From NCBI RefSeq assembly GCF_000479005.1, contig NZ_AWXC01000041.1, positions 62,001-126,000 on the forward strand: a stretch of 64,000 nucleotides of DNA, in the 5' to 3' direction. Shown here piece after piece: positions 1 through 8,433 of this stretch (the stretch's first letter is position 1; every line of letters starts with the position of its first letter). The notes beneath the pieces are model-generated. The model was given only the letters and a program-made list of their open reading frames with translations, searched no databases and had not been told where the DNA came from. Made by a program: the position numbers and the translations under genes. The DNA is from Prevotella sp. BV3P1 (GTDB taxonomy: Bacteria; Bacteroidota; Bacteroidia; Bacteroidales; Bacteroidaceae).

Positions 1-617
1 ACTCCCACAAGGAATGTCACGGGGTGATGATCACCAAGGAAAGTCTTGTCGTAGCAGAACATGAGCAACAAGTACATTGCCCAAAGAATCATGTTCAGTT
101 CCATGAACGTGACAATGCTTGTGTGGCGTGTCATGGGTTGCACCACCACAACCTTGCGCTTGCTTCGGAAACATACCTTTTGTATCCATGTAATCAGGTC
201 GCAACCGTTCTTTGTGCTGAACACATACATGGTCATCACCATCATCCACAAGCCAAACGAGGCAGGCATGATAAGGTATTCGGGCTTTGTCACCACTACT
301 CCATTCTCTATCTCTGGCTGAACGCCATAACGTCGGGCATAATACAGGAAGAGGAACTCCACCCAACCCGTCCAGAAAAGCAGTCCACCGAAGAGTCCCC
401 ACAGCGTTTGTCGGGTATCGCCCTTCACAAACACACCAACGATAACCATGATGAGACCTGCCAAGCCCATCATAAAACCAGCAACGTGCATGGCTCCTTC
501 ACTCATGAACTTCTCCATCAATATCATCAGCGCATGACCTAAGGGCATGGCGAAAAGCACCAATAAAAATGAGGCGATGGTGCGCCACCAGTAGTATTCT
601 CTTACTTTCTTATCCAT
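1..617 (-). CDS. Multi-pass membrane protein, 3' end beyond window
   Basis: An open frame begins at an ATG at 617 and reads leftward off the window edge, giving 205 visible residues. It starts MDKKVREYYWWRT and holds four or five hydrophobic stretches (about residues 11-31, 42-61, 70-92, 114-134 and 178-195), so it is an integral inner-membrane protein. It starts 14 bp after the stop of the DUF438/hemerythrin gene on the same strand, so the two are very likely co-transcribed. I do not recognise the family. A role linked to the sensor-like partner upstream is inference from position only. The plus-strand frames across this stretch are shadows with odd composition. Confidence 0.75.
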   Translation of the reverse strand, partial: MDKKVREYYWWRTIASFLLVLFAMPLGHALMILMEKFMSEGAMHVAGFMMGLAGLIMVIVGVFVKGDTRQTLWGLFGGLLFWTGWVEFLFLYYARRYGVQPEIENGVVVTKPEYLIMPASFGLWMMVMTMYVFSTKNGCDLITWIQKVCFRSKRKVVVVQPMTRHTSIVTFMELNMILWAMYLLLMFCYDKTFLGDHHPVTFLVG

Positions 618-631
618 ATTATTGAGGTATG

Positions 632-2185
632 TTATGATTGATTGATGCTGCGTATGGTCTGCCGTATCAGCGTGATGAGCTTTTGTGTTCCTAATCCAGA
701 CCGTTCTCCCGCCATCTTGATGGTAGCCTTTTTCAGAATTAATTTTCCCAATGCCGTTTGCAACATCTTAAAAGGTGCGTATTGCTGAGCCAAGGCTTCC
801 TTGAGACCAGGATATTGCGAGAAAAGATCTTTGAGCATCGTGTCTTCGGTAATCTCTGTCACCTGTTGGTTGTTATCTTTCCCTGCTTCCACAGAGTCTG
901 TCATTGTAGCGGTGGGCGGTGATGTGGCAGACTTCTTTTCTTCGTCTGCCCATGTGAGAAGCGTCTGCGACCCAGTGAGCGAGCGGATGCGAGTACAATC
1001 TTGCATCACTTCAAGGATGCCCCTGAAAGTACCCTGCTTGTCTCTCACGGCATAGTAAGTGATGTAGATAAACAGGTTGGGCTTGTTAATCCAAAATTCC
1101 GCCTTGCTCTGTTCGCCACTTCGCATCTTTTCCACGATTTCACGAACGATGTGTACGCTCTTGCGCGGATGGCAGTTTTCTACCTTTCGCCCTATCACGT
1201 TTTTAGAGCGAGGGAATATGCGGTGGTCGGTGTCTGAATAGAATTGCACCAGTTCATCTTCATTGACAAACGAGATGTCGAAAGGCAAATGCTGGTAGAT
1301 GAGATTGATTTGCTCGAGCGTGAGCTTACCTGTTGACACGTCTAACGGTTGGTTGTGTCCTATGCCGTATCCATACTTCGCCAGCAGCGATTGCAGTTCT
1401 TGGGCAAAGCCGTCGGCAGGGCGAATGTTATCTTTCTTCTCTGTCTTTGCCACGTCGATAAAGGCAAAACCTATCTCTTGGTCTCCACTCTTCATTTCCT
1501 CAAATTCCTCTTCTTTGATCAAGGCGAGCGAGGTTGGATAGAGGATGGCCTCTTCTTTGTCCATCAAGTCGCGGAGATAGGGTATCAGCTCTTTCACTTG
1601 CGCAATAAAAGCCTCTTCATCGTTGGCTTCAAGCAATGGTTTCAACTTCTTCACGCTGTTGGAAATCATGTCGTCAAAGGTCCACATGGTGACGGTGGGA
1701 CGATCAAATCCTTTCTTCTCAAGAATCGGATAGAGTTGATTTTGCTTTCGGGTATAGTGTATGAGGTAGGCAGAGGCTTTGTCTAACAGTTCCAGCCACT
1801 GATTCTTAATCACAGGATACTGCACCAAGTCTTCTGCGGCATTCAGTATGCTGCGCATCTCCCCATTCTCGCGATAGTAGTGACGGATGGGATGATCATC
1901 AGGCAAGGTTGGAATGCTGTAATCCATCATCTCCTCCAGCAGCTTGTTGAGTTCGGAAAGATTCTCTTTGAAACATTCCTCCGGATTTTCTTCCGTCATC
2001 GTCTGTTCCATCAAGGCGTAATGATAAGGGCGCAGCTTACCCACTTTTTCTTTCAGTTGTCGTTTAGCTTCCTCAAGCGAAATCGTTCCAAGAGCGTATT
2101 GCTTTTTGATGTCAGCCAAACATTGCAGTCGGTCTATCTCTATCTTAGGCAAGTGCCGCTGCATTTCGCATATTTTCTGATTCAT
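632..2185 (-). CDS. DUF438 / hemerythrin-like / PAS domain protein
   Basis: 517 residues, no signal peptide, so cytoplasmic. Order of parts: an N-terminal DUF438 region (about 20-95); a hemerythrin-like helical domain (about 100-245) with spaced His/Glu motifs such as DDHPIRHYYRENGEM, YLIHYTRKQNQLYPIL and DKEEAILYPT that usually hold a di-iron site; a PAS domain (about 285-405); and a C-terminal DUF1858-like helical domain (about 445-517). Proteins of this build are thought to sense oxygen, NO or redox state; that is family knowledge, not shown here. The membrane protein downstream starts 14 bp after the stop. There is no kinase or DNA-binding output domain, so the signal may be passed by direct contact. 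Confidence 0.85.
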   Translation of the reverse strand: MNQKICEMQRHLPKIEIDRLQCLADIKKQYALGTISLEEAKRQLKEKVGKLRPYHYALMEQTMTEENPEECFKENLSELNKLLEEMMDYSIPTLPDDHPIRHYYRENGEMRSILNAAEDLVQYPVIKNQWLELLDKASAYLIHYTRKQNQLYPILEKKGFDRPTVTMWTFDDMISNSVKKLKPLLEANDEEAFIAQVKELIPYLRDLMDKEEAILYPTSLALIKEEEFEEMKSGDQEIGFAFIDVAKTEKKDNIRPADGFAQELQSLLAKYGYGIGHNQPLDVSTGKLTLEQINLIYQHLPFDISFVNEDELVQFYSDTDHRIFPRSKNVIGRKVENCHPRKSVHIVREIVEKMRSGEQSKAEFWINKPNLFIYITYYAVRDKQGTFRGILEVMQDCTRIRSLTGSQTLLTWADEEKKSATSPPTATMTDSVEAGKDNNQQVTEITEDTMLKDLFSQYPGLKEALAQQYAPFKMLQTALGKLILKKATIKMAGERSGLGTQKLITLIRQTIRSINQS

Positions 2186-2231
2186 AAGAATTGTATTTTC
2201 ACATTTATGATATAACGAGCAAATGTAAACT

Positions 2232-2936
2232 TTATTTCAGTTCATCACAGTAATAACTTATTTGTCCGCCCGTATCGTCGATTTCGGTGTGTTGATTATA
2301 CCAACTGACGATTTGTAACTTGAAATAACGCTTACCATCGGCAGTACGCACCACATAAACATGGTATGAGGGTGTATAAGTCATGGGAGGTCCAGAGAGA
2401 AACATATTTCTCTCCAACAGAGGGTTTGCACTTGTGAGTGTGCGTTGTGGTCCGTTATTGGGGTCGAACCATGGGTTCTCCTTTGGATCGAGCTTGTGTG
2501 TGTTCACATAGCGAAACCAGTCGTTTTGCGAATAGGTTATCATCACTGTAGTATCATTATCTACTATCCACTTTTCTGTTTTTGGCAGTTGTTCTACACG
2601 CTGCCAATGGTCGTAGTCGCCAAATCCAAGGTCTATGGCACCACCTTTCCCCTTTCCGCTCGTTCCACTATTGGTACGAACGTGATAGCCACAAAAAGCG
2701 ATGTCCCAATCCAGTCGGCTTTGTTGCTGTCCCTCTCTAATATCCCTGTTAGGGGCAATGCGGTTGAATATCTCGCCAGTGCGCAAGTTAAAATATATCC
2801 AGTCGTTGGTAACCCCTGTGGTATAACTCGCCACACGCGGCATCACCTTTCCAGTAAACTCTTCCGCATCATACGATATACACGAGGATATGGAAAGAAA
2901 AAGGCAAAGGAGTAATGGGAGTGATTTTGTCTTCAT
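2232..2936 (-). CDS. hmuY: HmuY family haem-binding lipoprotein
   Basis: 234 residues from the ATG at 2936. An upstream in-frame start at 3020 would overlap the receptor gene and spoil the signal peptide, so it was rejected. Lipoprotein signal with lipobox LSISSC (Cys19). The body carries HmuY-family hallmarks: DWIYFNLRTGEIF, SRLDWDIAF, and HVRTNSGTSGKGKGGAID. HmuY proteins of Porphyromonas and Prevotella take haem from host carriers at the cell surface and pass it to the TonB receptor HmuR. The gene starts 4 bp after the receptor stop, so they form one transcript. In Porphyromonas gingivalis hmuY precedes hmuR; here the order is reversed. Haem as ligand is inferred from the family. Confidence 0.9.
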   Translation of the reverse strand: MKTKSLPLLLCLFLSISSCISYDAEEFTGKVMPRVASYTTGVTNDWIYFNLRTGEIFNRIAPNRDIREGQQQSRLDWDIAFCGYHVRTNSGTSGKGKGGAIDLGFGDYDHWQRVEQLPKTEKWIVDNDTTVMITYSQNDWFRYVNTHKLDPKENPWFDPNNGPQRTLTSANPLLERNMFLSGPPMTYTPSYHVYVVRTADGKRYFKLQIVSWYNQHTEIDDTGGQISYYCDELK

Positions 2937-2940
2937 CTTA

Positions 2941-5052
2941 TTATATTTTATATTCAAACTGTACGTACACCCTTGCTCCAGCCGTGGCAGGAACACTAAA
3001 AGCGGTAAGTCCAGAGCCAAGCGTCTTGGGTTTGTAATTAAAGATATTATCCACCCCCAACGACAACCGGAATCTCTCTTTGTAAGTCTGTGCCACGTTT
3101 AAGTTGCATAACATATAAGAAGGCAATGTACAACGGAAATAAGCATCATACGACCTGGCATCCTTCTCTACATACACTCTATCTTGCACATCATATTGCT
3201 TCTCGCCCATGATTTGTGCGTTGACATAAGCGTCAAGTCGATAGTTTTTCTTGTTATAGCTATATTTAATTCCTGCCGTGGCAGCATGTGGAGATGTGGT
3301 ATTGATGCGCAGCCCTTTCTCCTTGCTCACGTACACATACGAGTAAGAAGCGTTCAGCGTGAGCCATTTCTTTGGTGTCCAGCGTCCCAGCAAGTCAATC
3401 CCCGCAATGGTCTGGTTACTGAGATTAACATACTCAAAGTTGTATTGCATATCGTAAATACGCCATACGCCTTCTATCTTGTCCCGAAAGAAGTTGCCAT
3501 AAAGTGTACCATTGAAGAAGAAACGCTGATCGCTATACTCCACACCTGTAGAAACATAATTGTTCTTCTCTGGCTTCAAAAACTCATTGCCCTTTATCAT
3601 GAACATCCCCAAATGATCCCAGTTGAAAAAGAGTTCCTTGATACTTGGCGATCGGTAACCCATGGAGTAGTTGGCACGTACTGCCCAATGTTCATCAGGC
3701 GAATATTTTGCGGCTATCTTTGGCATATACATAAATCCAAACGCTCTCGAAAAATTGGTGCGCACCCCAGAAGAGAGCATCCAATGGTCGCTTGCAGTCC
3801 AATCATCCTGTACATAAAACTCAGTCTCGTTCAGTGTGCGCGATGTCATTTTGTGGTTCACAAAGCGGTCGCTCGTGAGTTGGTCTCCACAATATTCCAA
3901 TCCCATGACGATTGCGTGCCCTTGAAAATAGTTGCTGGTAAGTGTCAGTCGTGGCTGAAAGATGCGCGAATGATAAACCAGTTTGCGCTCATCACGACGT
4001 TCATGACGCTTGAAGCGGTCGTAATAATCGTTGTGCAGGCTTGCCGTAAGCGTAAGCCAATTTTTCAGCGAGTAGCTCATTTTCATTCCCCATGTGTAGT
4101 CACGTCCCTGTGTCAACACGAGATCTTGTACCAAATCGTATTGGTTGATGAAGAACATGGAGCCGTACACCTGCGCCTTGAAATGCTTTGAGGGCTCAAA
4201 ATAGAGTTTTTGCGAGGCGATGAGATGCTCCCTGCCCTCTATGCCCATGGGCGGACGCGGAAAGCTGCTTTCCAAAACGATATCCTTTTCCAAGAAAGGG
4301 TTTGCCTCTTTCGTGTAGACCTTGCGGTCGTTCTTGTCTTGATACAGGTAGAAAGCATCGCTTTCACTATACCATGCGTCAGTTTGCGAAGTGAACGCTC
4401 CTTTTTTGAATCCTGCCGACAGCCACCCTTGTACATTTGGGCGGTCGGCGTTCTTCTCAAACATGTAAATAAAATCTTTCTTCTTGGGATTTTTGAAGTT
4501 GCGCTCGTTCATCTGCCCCCAGCGTACGCCGGCGTCAAAGGCAAACGGCTCGTTGGTCTTCTTGGTGATAATGTTGATGACAGCTCCTGAGGCACGACTG
4601 CCATAAAGCGTGCTACTTGCCCCCTTTACAATTTCCACACGGTCGATGGCGTGCAGGTTGAAACGTTCGTAGTCAAGGTTACCCGCCATGTCGCCCGTCA
4701 TGCGCTCGCCGTCTGTAAGGAAAAGCACATGGCGAGCGTCCAAGCCGTCGAGGTTGATTTCGCTTCCGAATGTAACCTTCTGTATGCTCAGTCCGGGCGT
4801 CTCGTGCTGTAGGGCTTGCTGAAAGTCGCTGTATCCGCTTTCCACCATTCCCTTTCCGCTAAGCACCCGCGTGGTGATGGGCGACAGCTTCACTGGTCGA
4901 GCCGTGCGTGAACCCATTACCACGACACCCTCCAAGTTTCTTGTTTTCGTAGTGTCCGCCTTTTCCGTCGGCTTCTCCTGTGCCAAGACAGGCATCGTGC
5001 CTAAGCATGACAGCAGGAGGACTGACGATATATATGCTATTGCTATTTTCAC
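2941..5052 (-). CDS. hmuR: HmuR-type TonB-dependent haem receptor
   Basis: About 703 residues as an outer-membrane beta-barrel that imports haem using TonB energy. The open frame extends to a TTG at 5088, but a GTG at 5052 preceded by AAGGAAACAAGA gives a clean signal peptide (VKIAIAYISSVLLLSC, cleavage near VLAQ). A -7 motif at 5096-5103 would leave the TTG with almost no leader. Features seen: TonB-box region VVVMGSRTARP, plug domain with GLDARHVLFLTDGERM and GASSTLYGSRASGAVINII, and a barrel ending YVQFEYKI. The stretch YRSPSIKELFF followed by GNEFLKPEKN matches the FRAP/NPNL region of haem receptors. Followed at once by hmuY. Confidence 0.88.
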   Translation of the reverse strand: MKIAIAYISSVLLLSCLGTMPVLAQEKPTEKADTTKTRNLEGVVVMGSRTARPVKLSPITTRVLSGKGMVESGYSDFQQALQHETPGLSIQKVTFGSEINLDGLDARHVLFLTDGERMTGDMAGNLDYERFNLHAIDRVEIVKGASSTLYGSRASGAVINIITKKTNEPFAFDAGVRWGQMNERNFKNPKKKDFIYMFEKNADRPNVQGWLSAGFKKGAFTSQTDAWYSESDAFYLYQDKNDRKVYTKEANPFLEKDIVLESSFPRPPMGIEGREHLIASQKLYFEPSKHFKAQVYGSMFFINQYDLVQDLVLTQGRDYTWGMKMSYSLKNWLTLTASLHNDYYDRFKRHERRDERKLVYHSRIFQPRLTLTSNYFQGHAIVMGLEYCGDQLTSDRFVNHKMTSRTLNETEFYVQDDWTASDHWMLSSGVRTNFSRAFGFMYMPKIAAKYSPDEHWAVRANYSMGYRSPSIKELFFNWDHLGMFMIKGNEFLKPEKNNYVSTGVEYSDQRFFFNGTLYGNFFRDKIEGVWRIYDMQYNFEYVNLSNQTIAGIDLLGRWTPKKWLTLNASYSYVYVSKEKGLRINTTSPHAATAGIKYSYNKKNYRLDAYVNAQIMGEKQYDVQDRVYVEKDARSYDAYFRCTLPSYMLCNLNVAQTYKERFRLSLGVDNIFNYKPKTLGSGLTAFSVPATAGARVYVQFEYKI

Positions 5053-5095
5053 TCTTGTTTCCTTTTTTATTCTCAAATATAAGCTCAAAATCTAA

Positions 5096-5103
5096 CAAAG
5101 CTA
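5096..5103 (-). promoter_or_regulatory. -7 promoter motif for hmuR-hmuY
   Basis: Reads TAGCTTTG on the minus strand, a match to the Bacteroidetes -7 consensus TAnnTTTG, about 44 bases upstream of the GTG start. No clear TTTG sits at the expected -33 position, which falls at the edge of the hairpin at 5126-5161. Confidence 0.5.
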
Positions 5104-5125
5104 ATTTATAGAACCAGCCTTAAGC

Positions 5126-5161
5126 GAAAGCTATGCTCTTTACGGAAAAAGCATAGCTTTC
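5126..5161 (-). promoter_or_regulatory. 12-bp inverted repeat upstream of hmuR
   Basis: Perfect arms GAAAGCTATGCT (5126-5137) and AGCATAGCTTTC (5150-5161) with a 12-base loop. It lies between the stop of the LRR/calycin operon (5243) and the hmuR promoter. Neither strand shows a run of T after the stem, so it is a poor intrinsic terminator. Because one arm falls where the hmuR -33 element is expected, an operator is equally possible. Confidence 0.5.
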
Positions 5162-5242
5162 TATACCTATCTAATAATAATGTAGGAGGCATAAGAGACT
5201 ATTGTGTTCATCTGGCGAAAAGTTACTCGATATTTTCGCTCT

Positions 5243-5899
5243 TTACAATCCATGTGCTTGCTTGTATTTCTCCAAATCTTCTTCAAATTTAGCGAAATCT
5301 TCCTTGAAGGTGTCCATCTTTGAATAGTCAATTGTCTGTAAGTAAACATAACTCTGCATCAACATGACATTAAAGTTTGTGGAAAACTCGATCTGTTTGG
5401 TGTTCACGTTCAGGTAGCCCTGCACATAGCCGCTGCCTCCGTCGCCATTCTCATATTCGTGTTGGGTATCATTCTTGTTTGGCATATAGGTAGTTGCACC
5501 GTATTCGCCAATAAATTTCACCCAGCCATTTCCCTTGTATTCATCTCTCTCCCATGAGTTAAGACGAGTAAGTTTGCAATCGATGTTAAACCATATCTGA
5601 ACAGGCATTTTACCCACAGAGAAGTTCTTCAACTGAATGTTCAGAGGCTTGTCAGAACCTTCGTTCCAGTGAAAATAATATTTCAAAGGACATCCTTCGG
5701 GTAGCAACGTTTTGTCCACAGTTGCCATCATAGCCTTGGAACGCAAGACTATGCTATCTTTCAATATCTCCTTTACCTTGGCTGCGTATTCCGCATCAAC
5801 AGAGGATTGTTCAATCCTTTCGTCTCCCGAGCAGGAGGCACAGATTGAACAAACCATTAATGCCAAGTAAAGGAACAAATATTTCTTACTTGCTGCCAT
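5243..5899 (-). CDS. Small surface lipoprotein (possibly DUF4903)
   Basis: 218 residues with a lipoprotein signal (LALMVCSICASCSG, modified Cys near 23). The mature part is rich in aromatic and charged residues and ends in a charged helix (TFKEDFAKFEEDLEKYKQ). I do not recognise catalytic residues. Length and company (calycin-like and LRR proteins, next to haem genes) fit the uncharacterised Bacteroidales family DUF4903, but that assignment is from memory and tentative. It starts 8 bp after the calycin-like gene and is the last gene of the operon 7887-5243. Confidence 0.6.
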   Translation of the reverse strand: MAASKKYLFLYLALMVCSICASCSGDERIEQSSVDAEYAAKVKEILKDSIVLRSKAMMATVDKTLLPEGCPLKYYFHWNEGSDKPLNIQLKNFSVGKMPVQIWFNIDCKLTRLNSWERDEYKGNGWVKFIGEYGATTYMPNKNDTQHEYENGDGGSGYVQGYLNVNTKQIEFSTNFNVMLMQSYVYLQTIDYSKMDTFKEDFAKFEEDLEKYKQAHGL

Positions 5900-5907
5900 T
5901 ATCCATG

Positions 5908-6396
5908 TTAGATTTTATTTCCTGTAAAATCAAAACTGATGACATAACCACCCTTGTAGTCTGGGATGATAGCCTCTATATGGAATGTCAGGTTGTTGTC
6001 GGTAACATTTCCCGTGAGGCTGGTTACATTGAAATCTTTACTCAACACTGTAATTTTTTTGAACAGTTGGATATAAATATGTGCATATCCCGACGCATTG
6101 CTGATTGCACCATTCGGCTGCAAAACATCAAATACTACTTTCTTAAGTGTAAAGTCCATGTCATGATAGGTGATTCCTGCTGCAAGAAAGGCGGCATGTC
6201 CACTAAGACAACATCTGCCGGCCTCCGTAGGAGCAACCGTGAAAGTTAAGTCGTTCATGTCTCTCACATGTTTACCTCCCATATACACGTTTGTTGCAGA
6301 CCCCTTAAACTGGACTTCATTGTTAATTACTTGAGCGTTAACACTCACGAAGCTCGCCATAAGAAGTACTAGCAATGAAAATATTAATCGTTTCAT
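5908..6396 (-). CDS. Calycin-like exported protein
   Basis: 162 residues from the ATG at 6396; the frame extends two codons to a TTG, which is less likely. Sec signal peptide (MKRLIFSLLVLLMASFVSVNA, cut before QV) with no lipobox. The mature protein alternates beta strands and ends ggYVISFDFTGNKI, like the closing strand of the Bacteroidetes calycin-like family (PF13944), small beta-barrels that may bind hydrophobic or porphyrin-like ligands. It sits between an LRR lipoprotein (51 bp upstream) and a small lipoprotein (8 bp downstream). Ligand unknown; proximity to hmuRY makes haem a reasonable guess and no more. Confidence 0.6.
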   Translation of the reverse strand: MKRLIFSLLVLLMASFVSVNAQVINNEVQFKGSATNVYMGGKHVRDMNDLTFTVAPTEAGRCCLSGHAAFLAAGITYHDMDFTLKKVVFDVLQPNGAISNASGYAHIYIQLFKKITVLSKDFNVTSLTGNVTDNNLTFHIEAIIPDYKGGYVISFDFTGNKI

Positions 6397-6447
6397 ACCC
6401 AATGAATTTTAAAAGTGAAAAAAGTTTACAAATAATACATGGCATTA

Positions 6448-7887
6448 TTACCATGGTTTCTTTTTCCATATATCCATCCATCTCACGTCCTCATGACGTC
6501 CCCAAGGATGTGGCATATACTGCCCTTCAACTTCAAAACTATTATTGTCTATATATTTTATATTGTTCTTGATAAAGTCTTTTGTTTCCTGACGATTGAA
6601 AATATCCTGATCTATACCCAACCCAGAATGGCGTTCCTGTGTTTTTTTACCCATATAAACGCTATATTTCATAGTTGGGTAGATAATCTGCGCATTTTTT
6701 AATTCATATAAATCACATCTCCAAAAAGACTCAAATTGCGAAAGATCCAGCTTCTTTAATTTGGGCAAATAGCAGAAAGTCATATTGTTCATGATGTACG
6801 CCTTCTTAGGAAAGATGATTTCCTCAAGATCCGGACAGTCTTTGATTTCCACCCACGATACATCCACATCTGTCATCTCCAATGGTATGCTGCGTTGTCC
6901 CAATTTGGTAGAATGGCTCATGTCCATTTTCTTGATAGAGCGACAAGTGTACATGTGCCCATGAAACAAATCGGTATTTGCAGACATATCTATGCCGTTA
7001 AGCAAGTCAAGATGCTCTAACTGGAAAAATGATATTTGTTTAGGCATTTTCAGATAAGGAACTTTTGTATATTCTTCTGAAGTGACACCTAATGTTGTTC
7101 CTTTGAAACTCTTGTTGTGTAGAACATATTGGAAACCGTCAGCATTTTTTCCTTCAAAAATAACAATGGGATTGTTGCTTTGCTCGGGTGAGGTCATTCG
7201 TCTGCTCACATCAATAAGTGTATCCTTATTTTCTGTAATGACAAATAATTGGGAGAAACTTTCGTAGAGTTGTTTTCTGACTATGGCATCAGGCACATTA
7301 CGCAAGGTGTTATATGTATTCAACTTTCCATTTGCGTCTGCCATTTTCATATCAACGGCTTTCTTGTCCATTTCCGACTTTTTATAAAAAGCTACAATCT
7401 GATCCTGATCGTATTTTGCGCCTTCAGGAAGATACAACTTTTCAAAGTGGCGTTTAATGTCGGTAGCCTCGTATCCTGTAGCCTCTACATTGTCAGTATT
7501 TGCCAGTCCCTTAAATTCGTAAATGTCATTGCCTGTCAAATCCACGCCGGTAATCTGTACCGGCAGCTGGGCGAAGTCGAAAACAGGTCCATACCCGTTA
7601 TTGGAGAGTTTTACGTCTTTCAGATTAGGCAGAATGTCAAGCCCGCTTAAATCTTTTAGCTTGGTGCCACTGAGGTCGAGCGAGGTGGTATTGTTTGCCA
7701 AATCGTTGAGCTCCAACTTGCCGTCTTTGTCAAACTGATAGCCTTTCTGCTTCAGAATGTTCATCAACTCCGTGTTCTTTAGGGCGTTCGCGCTGTACTT
7801 AACTACATCATCGTCACTGCTGCATGAGGCAAGCCCCATGACAAAAAATGCCAATACTGGCAATGCTAAATTCTTAAAGATTTTCAT
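6448..7887 (-). CDS. Leucine-rich-repeat surface lipoprotein
   Basis: 479 residues from ATG 7887 (an alternative ATG lies four codons upstream). Lipoprotein signal with lipobox GLASC (Cys about 22) followed by SSDDD, an acidic run after the Cys often seen in surface-exposed Bacteroidetes lipoproteins. N-terminal repeats of irregular LRR type (TTSLDLSGTKLKDLSGL, LKDVKLSNNGY, ITGVDLTGNDIYEFKGL) cover about 65-140, with further LRR-like strands at about 285-420. Probably a surface binding protein. First gene of the operon with the calycin-like and small lipoproteins. A -7 motif lies at 7918-7925, and the -33 region overlaps a hairpin. Confidence 0.75.
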   Translation of the reverse strand: MKIFKNLALPVLAFFVMGLASCSSDDDVVKYSANALKNTELMNILKQKGYQFDKDGKLELNDLANNTTSLDLSGTKLKDLSGLDILPNLKDVKLSNNGYGPVFDFAQLPVQITGVDLTGNDIYEFKGLANTDNVEATGYEATDIKRHFEKLYLPEGAKYDQDQIVAFYKKSEMDKKAVDMKMADANGKLNTYNTLRNVPDAIVRKQLYESFSQLFVITENKDTLIDVSRRMTSPEQSNNPIVIFEGKNADGFQYVLHNKSFKGTTLGVTSEEYTKVPYLKMPKQISFFQLEHLDLLNGIDMSANTDLFHGHMYTCRSIKKMDMSHSTKLGQRSIPLEMTDVDVSWVEIKDCPDLEEIIFPKKAYIMNNMTFCYLPKLKKLDLSQFESFWRCDLYELKNAQIIYPTMKYSVYMGKKTQERHSGLGIDQDIFNRQETKDFIKNNIKYIDNNSFEVEGQYMPHPWGRHEDVRWMDIWKKKPW

Positions 7888-7917
7888 TTTAATAATCAAT
7901 TAAATAAGTTTTGAATG

Positions 7918-7925
7918 CAAAGTTA
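7918..7925 (-). promoter_or_regulatory. -7 promoter motif for LRR operon
   Basis: TAACTTTG on the minus strand, matching TAnnTTTG, about 30 bases before the ATG at 7887. The expected -33 position (about 7945-7948) falls inside the hairpin at 7944-7963, so a protein bound there would block this promoter. Confidence 0.5.
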
Positions 7926-7943
7926 GCGGTATGTCTTGAATAC

Positions 7944-7971
7944 CACAATACCTATTTATTGTGATTTTTTT
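7944..7971 (+). terminator. Intrinsic terminator, plus strand, first of two
   Basis: Stem CACAATA / TATTGTG with a six-base loop, then a run of seven T (7965-7971). It works in the plus direction only, yet no plus-strand gene precedes it within the window. Confidence 0.5.
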
Positions 7972-7983
7972 ATCGAATTATGC

Positions 7984-8010
7984 AATCCTCATTTATGAGG
8001 ATTTTTTTTT
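7984..8010 (+). terminator. Intrinsic terminator, plus strand, second of two
   Basis: Stem AATCCTCAT / ATGAGGATT (7984-7992, 7995-8003) with a two-base loop, followed by T to 8010. It lies 13 bases after the first terminator and faces the same way, with no upstream plus-strand gene. Confidence 0.5.
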
Positions 8011-8220
8011 ACTCAAGTTTCGGATTTAGATAGTAAGCGGTCTGGAATGAAGACAGACGCTGCGTTTTTTTTACAAAACGCCTCTCATATTTCGCGTGTA
8101 GACCACCAACGGTACAATTGGTCACAAATACGCTAAAAATGAGCGATGTTCATAACTTTTTATTATTGAGTGTATTAGGTCAAATATCTCTCTTTTTATT
8201 CTCATTTTTACCACTTTTTG

Positions 8221-8330
8221 TCGACAAAAGCATTGCTTTAAACCTCCAATTTGCATGCTTTCAGGTTGCTATAGCATGTGAATAATACCGCAAAAAGATG
8301 CTTACAAGAGCGTGAAGTCAATGCTTTGAC
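8221..8330 (+). repeat. Decayed 22-bp repeat array (probable)
   Basis: When cut into 22-base steps, units at 8221, 8243 and 8309 carry the core pattern of the intact arrays in register (for example GAAGTCAATGCTTTGAC). The two units between them match poorly. Total length is five units. It is likely a degenerate relative of the 88-bp arrays, but the match is much weaker. Confidence 0.35.
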
Positions 8331-8433
8331 CCCAAAAAAACGTTTATTTTGTTCAAATGAGCGCACTCTTGTCTACCGCTTGCCTATTGATTTTTTCTAT
8401 ATGGGTGATTTTTAAATGCTCTTTTTTCGGTAA

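Noticed and set aside
24..542. Plus-strand open frames over the first 540 bases, one His-rich
   Set aside because: The minus strand gives a regular multi-helix membrane protein with a start just after the DUF438 gene; the plus-strand frame is its shadow, with unnatural His/Cys content.
3184..4191. 335-residue plus-strand frame opposite the haem receptor
   Set aside because: No family features; the minus strand encodes a clear TonB receptor across the whole stretch.
632..7887. One single operon from the LRR gene to the DUF438 gene
   Set aside because: A separate -7 motif and hairpin lie before hmuR, and products differ in type (surface versus cytoplasmic). At least two transcripts are likelier.
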